A stretch of DNA of 7,509 bases from contig CAMEQX010000060.1 of assembly GCA_945933905.1 (NCBI GenBank), positions 1 through 7,509 on the forward strand. The letters run 5' to 3'. This DNA comes from an uncultured Clostridia bacterium. Its GTDB lineage: Bacteria; Bacillota; Clostridia; Oscillospirales; Ruminococcaceae. Position 1 is the first letter of the stretch, and every line of letters begins with the position of its first letter. The position numbers were made by a program, and so were the translations under genes. Of the stretch, positions 1 through 5,872 are shown in pieces. Under the pieces are notes generated by a model. It made no database searches, was not told the DNA's origin, and saw only the letters and a program-made list of their open reading frames with translations.

Positions 1-946
1 CGACAAACTCGCGTGAGTCGATAAGTCCGGGCCACAACGTCGCGCCGCCGGTGCTCTGGCTGTCATAGCGGTCCTTGATTGCGCTGATAATCTTGTCGGC
101 ACTGCCCTCGGGAAGCGTTGACGGGTCAGCGGGCTTTTGCCCCTGAGGGTCAAACTCCTCTGTCGGCAGCTTGAAGTCGTATTTCAAAATATCCTTGATA
201 ACATCGGGGTCGTTCATATCGAGCTCATCGCGCAGCAGCGTAACCTCAACACGCCTGTTTTTCGCCATATTTTCAACGCTGTCGTTCGCGGCAACAGGCT
301 CGTTCGGGCCGCTCGCTTTCATTCGCTATTTCGAGAAATCAACTGTTTCTCGTTTCTTGAGGTGCAGATAAACGCTGTTAGCGCGGTTTGCACTCAAAAG
401 GAAATCTCCCGTCTTGTCGGTGCCGTCGTCGGCGGTGTGGCCGGAAACGGTGAGCGTTCTGATGAAGCTCTGAACGCTTTTGAGCGCAGGAATTATGCCA
501 TCGAGAACCTGCCTGCCCTCTTCCTTCAGGATATAGCTTCCCCCGTCAAAGAAAACGGAGTCGTTAAAGCGAATGGTGAGGTGAGCCGCGCCTTGCTCCA
601 CGGCAACCTGATCCGCGAGATTGTTGTTGTCGATATACTCGGCAAGATAAACGTAAAGCTGGTCGAAGCTCTGCGGCATTTCGCCCTCGCCGCCGGTCTG
701 CTGCGTGTTGCTGTCGGTGACGCCGCCCGTGCTCTCGGCAACAGGGTCGAGCTCGGCAACAACGTTGTTTATGTACTTTCCGCGCGACTGGAACGCCTGA
801 TAGATGAACTGGAGCTTCGTTTCATCAAGGTTGGAGCAAGCGAACAGCAACACGAAGAACGTCAGCAGCAGCGTAACCATATCCGCGTATGTATTCAGCC
901 AGTCACCGACATTGCTGTCGCCCTTTTTCGGAGGCATTTTAGCCAT
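1..946 (-). CDS. motB: Flagellar motor stator protein MotB, read through an in-frame TAG (3' partial)
   Basis: MotB anchors the stator to peptidoglycan and carries the ion-binding Asp. The start is the ATG at 944-946, 9 nt after GGAAGGAG; a TTG at 953-955 abuts that site and is rejected. The N-terminus GDWLNTYADMVTLLLTFFVL gives one membrane helix (about 20-38) with the essential Asp at 22. The OmpA-like domain starts at about residue 123 (IRFNDSVFFDGGSYIL) and continues with SGHTADDG and SANRANSVYLHL. Codon 207 is TAG (326-328). The same frame goes on with RMKASGPNEPVAANDS and AKNRRVEV, the standard end of the domain, then at least 80 further codons to the window edge without a stop. A product cut at TAG would lack the last part of the peptidoglycan-binding domain. 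Odd points are the missing Tyr-Gly of the usual GYG motif after the TAG and the long C-terminal extension. Confidence 0.9.
326..328 (-). other. In-frame TAG codon 207 of motB, probable sense codon
   Basis: The codons are TCG AAA TAG CGA ATG, giving DFSK-(TAG)-RMKASG. The frame is unchanged on both sides, and the downstream NRRVEV hallmark of MotB/OmpA domains is in frame. The site is in the variable loop between a helix and the following strand of the domain, where a polar residue would be tolerated. The alternatives are a sequencing error or a nonsense mutation. Confidence 0.75.
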
Positions 947-1001
947 TTCGCTCAACTCCTTCCATTATTTAGTAATATCTTGAAATAATTCCCATAAATC
1001 A

Positions 1002-1030
1002 GGAAAAATCTGCCAAAAGGCACACTTTCC
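1002..1030 (-). other. Leader hairpin upstream of motB
   Basis: In the predicted motB leader, GGAAA pairs with TTTCC (1026-1030 with 1002-1006) and an inner TGCC-TTTT-GGCA stem-loop (1011-1022) sits inside it, separated by a small internal loop. It begins about 11 nt from the predicted transcript start. I compared it by memory with cyclic-di-GMP riboswitch consensus features and see no match. It is too small for a typical metabolite riboswitch; a stabilising 5' structure is more likely. Confidence 0.35.
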
Positions 1031-1047
1031 CTATAACATCTCACCCT

Positions 1048-1076
1048 ATTATACCACACTTTTGCTAAAATTGCAA
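1048..1076 (-). promoter_or_regulatory. Strong sigma-A-type promoter for motB
   Basis: On the minus strand a TTGCAA -35 box (1071-1076) and a perfect TATAAT -10 box (1048-1053) are separated by 17 bp, with TGG just before the -10 box forming an extended -10 (TGn). An A-rich tract directly upstream (about 1077-1088) resembles an UP element. The start site would be near 1041, giving a leader of about 95 nt before motB. It bears no resemblance to the flagellar sigma-28 consensus, so motB may be transcribed apart from the class of late flagellar genes. Confidence 0.75.
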
Positions 1077-1160
1077 ATACTTTTTTTGTAATTTGTTAAA
1101 TTTTTATGAAAAATTATAAAAATGCACACAAAGCTCGGGCAAAAACCACATTTTGTAAAA

Positions 1161-1961
1161 TTACTTTGCGGGAGCCTCGGGCTTTTTGGAGCTCTTGGGG
1201 AGCATAAACTCGAGCTTCTCCTGTATGTAGCGCGGGTTTGAGCCGCCCGCGATAGCAAGCACGCCCTCCTCGATAATCTGCATACACAAAAGCTCCTCGT
1301 CGTGCGTGTTTTTGAGCGCCATTCCGATAGGCGCCATCAAAACGTTCGCGAAAAGCGAGCCGTAGAACGTTGTGATAAGCGCGACAGCCATACCGCCTGT
1401 CAGAGCCTGCGGGTTTGACAGGTCGAGGCTGGCAAGCATATTGATAAGACCAACCAGCGTTCCCAACATACCGAACGCGGGGAAAACCGCAACGCCCTTT
1501 TCAAAGAACGCGCGTCCGTTTTCGTGGCGCTCGCACATAAACATAATCGTGTCGTCAAGCATTCCGCGGACTTTCTCGGGGTCGTTTGCGTCAACGATAA
1601 GCATAAGGCTGGACTTCATAAACGGGTCGGCGCACTGGTTTGCGCTCTCCTCGAGTGCAAGCAAGCCGCGCGTGCGGGCAACCTGCGCGTACTCAACGAT
1701 ATCGGCGATGTACTTGTTCGGGTCGTACTTTTTCGGCTTGATGGCAAGTCCGAGGCGTTTTCCGATGCCCTTCAGATACGACATCGGGTAGGACGCAACA
1801 AGGCAGCCTATCGTACCGCCGACCGTGATACACAGCGACTGGATATCGATAAAGTTTGTGAACGCGCCGAAATCAATCGTTCCCTTCGCCATATCGAAAA
1901 CGATACCGAAAACAACCATTCCGAACGCCAGAACCCAGCCTATGATAAGCGATAAATTCAA
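1161..1961 (-). CDS. motA: Flagellar motor stator protein MotA
   Basis: MotA forms the ring around MotB in the stator that turns ion flow into torque; it sits in the cytoplasmic membrane. The product is 266 residues with four membrane segments at about 3-22, 37-58, 156-176 and 191-213. The cytoplasmic loop has ARTRGLLALEE, giving Arg96 and Glu104 with the 8-residue spacing of E. coli Arg90 and Glu98, the residues that contact FliG. Pro161 in segment 3 (VFPAFGMLGTLVGL) and Pro211 at the end of segment 4 match the conserved prolines. The start is TTG (1959-1961): the only in-frame codon region upstream is bounded by TGA, the N-terminus aligns with the family's M-D/N-L opening, and GAGGG lies about 6 nt upstream. 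It ends in TAA. Unlike most motAB pairs, motB does not follow at once but after 214 bp. Confidence 0.95.
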   Translation of the reverse strand: MNLSLIIGWVLAFGMVVFGIVFDMAKGTIDFGAFTNFIDIQSLCITVGGTIGCLVASYPMSYLKGIGKRLGLAIKPKKYDPNKYIADIVEYAQVARTRGLLALEESANQCADPFMKSSLMLIVDANDPEKVRGMLDDTIMFMCERHENGRAFFEKGVAVFPAFGMLGTLVGLINMLASLDLSNPQALTGGMAVALITTFYGSLFANVLMAPIGMALKNTHDEELLCMQIIEEGVLAIAGGSNPRYIQEKLEFMLPKSSKKPEAPAK

Positions 1962-2009
1962 AATAATCCCTCATTTCAGTTTTTTTGCAATCCTTGCATT
2001 AACCTTGAA

Positions 2010-2231
2010 TTATGTCAAAGGAGCGTCCGTTTTCCGTGGATTTAAGCGGTCACGGCGCGCCAACCTGTTTTTTTCGCGAATTTTTTCCACAAGCTCGCTC
2101 ATACTTTCGCGAACAATGTAACTATGCCCGTTTTCGAGAACAATCACGGTATCGGGCGTTTCGTTTACGACTTCAATCAGCTCCTCGTTTAACAGGAACT
2201 CTTTTCCGTCAAGCCTTGTCAGAAAAATCAT
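2010..2231 (-). CDS. flbD: FlbD/SwrD-family flagellar protein
   Basis: This is a 73-residue protein of the small Firmicutes FlbD family (COG1582), whose Bacillus subtilis member SwrD raises flagellar motor power by supporting the MotA/MotB stators. It is unrelated to the Caulobacter regulator FlbD. It begins with the typical MIFLTRLDGKEFLLNEELIE, followed by VVNETPDTVIVLENGHSYIV and a basic helical tail (VEKIREKNRLARRDRL), and matches the usual family length. There is no signal peptide or membrane segment. The ATG at 2229-2231 has only a weak AGGCGG-like site, so translation may be modest. It ends in TAA, 48 bp before motA. Its place directly before the stator genes agrees with the SwrD role. 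The symbol flbD is the common one in Clostridia. Confidence 0.88.
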   Translation of the reverse strand: MIFLTRLDGKEFLLNEELIEVVNETPDTVIVLENGHSYIVRESMSELVEKIREKNRLARRDRLNPRKTDAPLT

Positions 2232-2250
2232 AATTTACCGCCTGAAATCA

Positions 2251-2285
2251 GCTCACGCGCGGGGTTTTTACGCCCCGCGCCGAGC
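2251..2285 (-). other. GC-rich hairpin between flgE and flbD
   Basis: An 8-bp perfect stem, GCGCGGGG (2257-2264) and CCCCGCGC (2273-2280), closes an 8-nt loop, with an outer GCTC/GAGC extension across a small asymmetric bulge. On the minus strand the 3' side continues into GTGAGCTGATTTCAGG without a U-run, so it does not look like a factor-independent terminator. It sits just after the flgE stop and about 20 nt before the flbD start. Likely roles are 3' protection of flgE mRNA or dampening of downstream expression (inference). Confidence 0.6.
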
Positions 2286-2295
2286 GTAATCAAAA

Positions 2296-4491
2296 TTATC
2301 TCTTAAGCGAGAGAAGTTCTTCAAGCATTGTGTCGGAAACCGTGATTACACGGGAGTTCGCCTGGAAGCCTCTCTGCGTGGTAATCATATCGGTGAACTC
2401 TTGCGAGAGGTCAACGTTGGACATCTCAAGGGTGTTCGACAGAATGCTGCCTGCGCCGCTGTCGCCGCCCGCGGTCGCGAGCTTGGGTGAACCGGAAGCC
2501 ACTGTTTCCGCGAAGTTTGTGCCGCCCGCCTGAGAAAGACCGTTCGGGTTCTCGAAGAGCGCAACGTCGATACGACCGAGCGTGAGGTAGCCGTGAACAG
2601 GGTGAATACCGACAATCGTGCCGTCCGTCTGGATTACAACATCGCACGAATCAAGCGGCTGAGGACCGCCAAGTCGTCCGTTTTCGAGAGCGAAGGTTGA
2701 GAGCGCCTTTGCGGTTTCCGTGAAGAAGCTGTCCTTGCCGTTCGCGGGAGAAATCGCGGGGTTGCCCTTGAAGAACGCCTCTCTGAATACAGGCTGCCAA
2801 ACGTCGTCGGTTTCCTTTGTGGACTTGAAGTCAGCAGCCGTTCCCGCTGTACCGTCAGCCTTTGTGTATGTAACCGTGCCTGTTGTCCAGTCAATGCTTC
2901 CGAGGTCAGCCTCGGCAATGCCCTCTTTGGTTCTCTTGTTGCCGTATTTATCGGTTTCGGTAACGTCAAACTTTGTGTCATCGGCTGCGTTTACGGTGAT
3001 GGTTCTTTCAAACTCATAGCCTTCACCATAGTCAAGTCCCGAGATATCGTTGAAGCTGAGGAGCTTGTATTTATCGCCGCTTGCAGCCTTTTTGATTGCC
3101 TCGTTTACGTCAGCGATTGTGGTGTCGTTTGAAACGGTGATTGTGAGGTTGTTTTCGTCCCAGACAGCCTTTGTCTTTCCGTAGCCCGAGGAATACGCGA
3201 AGGTCACCTTATATTCATTCGCGAAAGCGCCTTGCTCCTGAACCTTGACATCGAGAGTAACGCCTGTTTTTTCTCCGCCCTCAAGCGCGATTGTCTTTGT
3301 TGTATAGGGGTCGCCGGCGGTTGCGGGAGCGGTCATAACCATATCCTTGAAGACCGTGCCTCTTGTGCTGCCCGAAGGAAGAACGAGGTTTTCGCAGCTG
3401 AGCGTGGAAATTGCAACGCCGTTGGACTCCTGTCTTGCGATTTCAGCCTTGATTGCCGCGTTGATTTCGGAAGCGGTGCTGTCCTCATAAACCTCAAACG
3501 ACCACACGCCCGCAGCGTAGGTTACGCTTTCTGCGGTAGAGGTTCCCGCGGGTCTGGGCTTTACGTTAATCGTGATTTGGTCGTCGCAGGTCGGGTCGCT
3601 TACGGAGAATGACATATAAGCGTGCTTGGTTACTCCGCCCTCGTCATAGGTTGTGTGGTACTGATAAGCAGCCTTTGTGGTCTCAACCTTGAAATTGTCA
3701 ACGATATTGCTTGCCGCAACGGGCTGATAATCGTCGGGAATGCTCTCGAACTCAAACTGAAGCTCCACATCATCGGGAAGCTGAACGCCGCCCGCCTTGA
3801 TTGCGGTTGCGATAGCCTGCTCAAAGTCGTCCTCGGAGGTGTACTGAGCGTTTCTGTCTAAGAAGATGTTCAGAATGCCGTTTGCATAAGTAGCCTAAGG
3901 ATAGTCCGCCGCGTTGAAGGTAACGGTCATATCGGTGTTGTCCGAAGGCGCGCTCATCGAAAGAGTAACGTTTGTGCCGTTTACCATTTTGGTTGCGGAG
4001 GAAGCGTGGGCGTCGGTGTCGGGGATAATAATTCTGATTGCCTCGGAGGAAGGCTCAACGCCGTTTGAGTCGCCCGTTACGCCGAGAACGTGATAACCCG
4101 AAGCGTTTACGAGGTAGCCGTCCGCGTCAACAGAGAAAGCACCCGCTCTGGTGTAGAAGATGTTGCCCGAGCCGTCCATAACCTGAAAGAAGCCCTCGCC
4201 GTCAAGCGCCATATCCCACTTGCTGTCGGTGTAGGTGAAGCCCGACTGCGTCATATTTGCAACGGTTGAGTTCAAGCGAACGCCGTAACCTACTTGCGCG
4301 GGGTTTACGCCGCCGAGCGTGGAAGTACCCGATGAGGGATTGATTTTATTCTGATAGTAAACGTCCTTGAACGTTACTACGCCTGTTTTAAAGCCCGTGG
4401 TGTTTACGTTTGCGATATTGTTACCGATAACGTCCATTTTGGACTGGTGCGTTTTCAAGCCGGAAACGCCCGAATATAACGATTTAACCAT
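2296..4491 (-). CDS. flgE: Flagellar hook protein FlgE, read through an in-frame TAG
   Basis: FlgE polymerises into the hook, the universal joint between basal body and filament. I annotate one 731-codon gene. The start is the ATG at 4489-4491, with GGAGG 5 nt upstream; an in-frame TTG at 4501-4503 lies upstream of that site and is rejected. The N-terminal rod domain opens with MVKSLYSGVSGLKTHQSKMD and GNNIANVNTTGFKTG. The hook-core run WDMALDGEGFFQVMD and FYTRAGAFSVDADGYLVN follows at about residues 95-135. Codon 199 is TAG (3895-3897). The same frame then runs 532 codons to TAA: a hypervariable β-rich middle with repeat-like modules, then the core GYLTLGRIDVALFENPNGL and the C-terminal SNVDLSQEFTDMITTQRGF plus NSRVITVSDTMLEELLSLKR. 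Both terminal halves are needed for hook assembly, so a product cut at TAG would be useless. At 731 residues it is far longer than enteric FlgE (about 400), owing to the middle insertion. A recent nonsense mutation is the alternative. Confidence 0.9.
3055..3945 (-). repeat. Three degenerate modules in the FlgE variable region (protein-level)
   Basis: Three segments of FlgE follow one pattern: a β-strand of the type TVTF or ITIN, a loop, an aromatic-small-Gly or Asn turn, a second β-strand, then a polar run and a helix with an AI core. Copy A (about 3790-3945) has TVTFNAADYP, then ATYANGILNIFL and FEQAIATAI. Copy B (about 3430-3590) has ITINVKP, VTYAAGVWSFEV and INAAIKAEIA. Copy C (about 3080-3220) has YKVTFAY, AVWDENNLTITV and VNEAIKKAA. 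They are similar in plan, not in DNA sequence, and were aligned by eye. Copy A spans the in-frame TAG, which supports a continuous frame. Confidence 0.5.
3895..3897 (-). other. In-frame TAG codon 199 of flgE, probable sense codon
   Basis: The minus-strand codons are TAT CCT TAG GCT ACT, giving ADYP-(TAG)-ATYANG. The frame is the same on both sides. The TAG falls inside a repeat-like module whose two other copies have Ser and Lys at about the equivalent place, so a polar residue such as Gln (CAG, one transition away) fits. The following context is not a known strong readthrough signal. It could instead be a sequencing error or a nonsense mutation. Confidence 0.75.
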
Positions 4492-4525
4492 ATTGACCTC
4501 CAAATTTGTTATTTACCGTGTGCGT

Positions 4526-4563
4526 GACTTCATTCGCAAGCCCCGCTTGAATTCCCGAAGGTC
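4526..4563 (-). other. Imperfect hairpin in the spacer before flgE
   Basis: Read on the minus strand, this 38-nt segment of the 97-bp spacer can fold on itself: GAC pairs with GTC, TTC with GAA, ATTCAAGC with GCTTG..AAT across a small CG bulge, and the apex is GGG. No U-run follows on either strand, so it is not an intrinsic terminator. It lies about 35 nt upstream of the flgE start. It could be an mRNA-stabilising or processing structure for the abundantly made hook protein; that role is inference. Confidence 0.4.
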
Positions 4564-4588
4564 CATTCAAAAGATGAACAACGCGCGT

Positions 4589-4993
4589 TCATACAATCAC
4601 GGTAGAGTCGATTTTTGTGAAAATATTCCCTTTAAGCTCCTCCTGAGCTATGGCGGTGATAACCTTGTTGTTCTTGACGCTTACCACAAAAGCGTTGCTG
4701 TCCACAAGAACGAGCGTGTCGCTGCTGCCCTTATCGGCGGCGATTTCAACCGCTTTGTTGAGCCGCTCGAGCGTGTCGCCCTCCGTCACGTCAATGCTTC
4801 TCTCCGAAAGTCGCTGAATTGCGTGCTTTGAAAACTCAACGCCGTGTTTTTCCTCGATTTTGCTTTTCAGAGCCGCCGCAAAGCTTTCGCCCTCGGCAGT
4901 TTCCTGCACTCTCGGGGAATTTTCGGGAGAAACGCCGTTTCCCGTGGTTACGCTTATTTTATTGCGAAGCGCCAGATATTCGCTTATCAGCAT
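4589..4993 (-). CDS. TIGR02530-type flagellar operon protein
   Basis: This is a 134-residue protein of the small family found between flgD and flgE in many Firmicutes and annotated as TIGR02530 flagellar biosynthesis protein. Its biochemical role is not established; position suggests a helper in hook assembly. The family signature is FSKHAIQRLSERSIDV at about residues 54-69, then an amphipathic helix, then the β-rich segment LVLVDSNAFVVSVKNNKVI and the C-terminal NIFTKIDSTVIV. The N-terminal 50 residues are polar and variable. There is no signal peptide or membrane segment. The ATG has an AAGGAGG site 8 nt upstream. It ends in TGA, and a 97-bp spacer with a possible hairpin separates it from flgE. 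Family call is confident, function is not. Confidence 0.9.
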   Translation of the reverse strand: MLISEYLALRNKISVTTGNGVSPENSPRVQETAEGESFAAALKSKIEEKHGVEFSKHAIQRLSERSIDVTEGDTLERLNKAVEIAADKGSSDTLVLVDSNAFVVSVKNNKVITAIAQEELKGNIFTKIDSTVIV

Positions 4994-5014
4994 AAAACAA
5001 GCCTCCTTGCAAAA

Positions 5015-5851
5015 TCAGCCTTCGATACCCTGAACTGCCTTTATCTGCTCCTCTTCCTCATCGTCAACGAGGTCTGCGATATCCTCAACATTTTTGTCGG
5101 GAATAACCGCGCCCATCTGCAAAGCGGTATCTTCCTCGCTGCTGTCGATAACGCCCTGTTCGCCGTCCTCAACAACGGTAGCGTATGTTACCTCGGTGAT
5201 GTCCGCGAGCGCATAAACCTTGTCGTTGATAACCGCCGAAATAACGCCGTCCTTGATGCGAATGGAAGCGATAAAGCCCTCGTCAGAGGTGGTCACGCCG
5301 TCCTCGGTTTTGGAAACCGACGCGTACATTCCAACCATTGAAGAAGCTCTCGCAATGCTGTCGCCGAGCGCGTTTGTCGAGTTCAAAAGACCGTCCGTGC
5401 TGTCCGAGCTGCTTTCCTTTTCGGTATCCTTAACCGCGGTGATTTTCGACAAATCAAAGCTTTCTCCGTCAATTTTCACGGTGTAGCTGTTGTTGGAGCT
5501 GTTCTTGGTGACGCTCTCGACAACGCCCGTTTTCGTGACGAGATTTTTGCCGTCCATCTTGGAAGCGGTTGCGGTTTTGCCGACAAGACTTGCCGCGTAA
5601 TTCGCCATAGCGTAAGTACTCGAATCGCGCGCGTACTGCATCTGGCTGAAGGTCGCGAGCTGCGAGATGAACTCGGTGTTCGAGGTAGGCTCAAGCGGGT
5701 CCTGGTTTGTCATTTCAGCAACGAGAAGCTGCATAAACGTTTCGGAATTTACCAGTTCTTTTGTCGAGTCAACGTATTTGTCCTTGTACTTTTCGTAGTT
5801 GGACTGCGCCTGCTGCGATGATGACAGAATACCCGAAATATCTGTTGGCAT
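5015..5851 (-). CDS. flgD: Flagellar hook assembly (cap) protein FlgD
   Basis: FlgD is the temporary cap at the hook tip under which FlgE subunits fold into place. The product is 278 residues. The conserved N-terminal FlgD region spans about residues 30-72 with the diagnostic run FMQLLVAEMTNQDPLEP followed by NTEFISQLATFSQMQ. The rest is a β-rich region (about 90-235) compatible with the usual FlgD tudor/Ig-like part, and the C-terminus is an acidic tail with DDEEEEQ. The ATG start has a strong AGAAAGGAGG site 7 nt upstream, inside the 21-bp spacer after fliK, so the two are very likely co-transcribed. It ends in TGA, 21 bp before the next gene. No in-frame stops or oddities are seen. It is somewhat longer than the enteric FlgD, which is common in Clostridia. 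Confidence 0.95.
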   Translation of the reverse strand: MPTDISGILSSSQQAQSNYEKYKDKYVDSTKELVNSETFMQLLVAEMTNQDPLEPTSNTEFISQLATFSQMQYARDSSTYAMANYAASLVGKTATASKMDGKNLVTKTGVVESVTKNSSNNSYTVKIDGESFDLSKITAVKDTEKESSSDSTDGLLNSTNALGDSIARASSMVGMYASVSKTEDGVTTSDEGFIASIRIKDGVISAVINDKVYALADITEVTYATVVEDGEQGVIDSSEEDTALQMGAVIPDKNVEDIADLVDDEEEEQIKAVQGIEG

Positions 5852-5872
5852 AAATTTTCCTCCTTTCTGAAA

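Noticed and set aside
137..988. Long open frame on the plus strand (283 codons) opposite motB
   Set aside because: It is antisense to a clear MotB reading frame, has no recognisable domain and no convincing ribosome-binding site; it is a shadow of the codon pattern.
947..1041. Cyclic-di-GMP riboswitch in the motB leader
   Set aside because: The leader is only about 95 nt, and the conserved GNRA tetraloop, receptor and core of that riboswitch class are not visible.
1099..1115. A/T-only hairpin (AATTTTT-ATG-AAAAATT) after motA as a terminator
   Set aside because: The stem has no G-C pairs and no U-run follows on the minus strand; it is weak and lies in the A/T-rich region upstream of the motB promoter.
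2296..3768. A separate gene for the C-terminal part of FlgE starting at an internal GTG
   Set aside because: There is no ribosome-binding site, the frame is already open for 42 codons upstream to the TAG with FlgE-like sequence, and a lone C-terminal hook fragment has no known role.
326..4491. flgE and motB as ordinary pseudogenes
   Set aside because: Each has exactly one lesion, always TAG, with no frameshift and intact conserved sequence afterwards, and all neighbouring flagellar genes are intact. Not excluded, but less economical.
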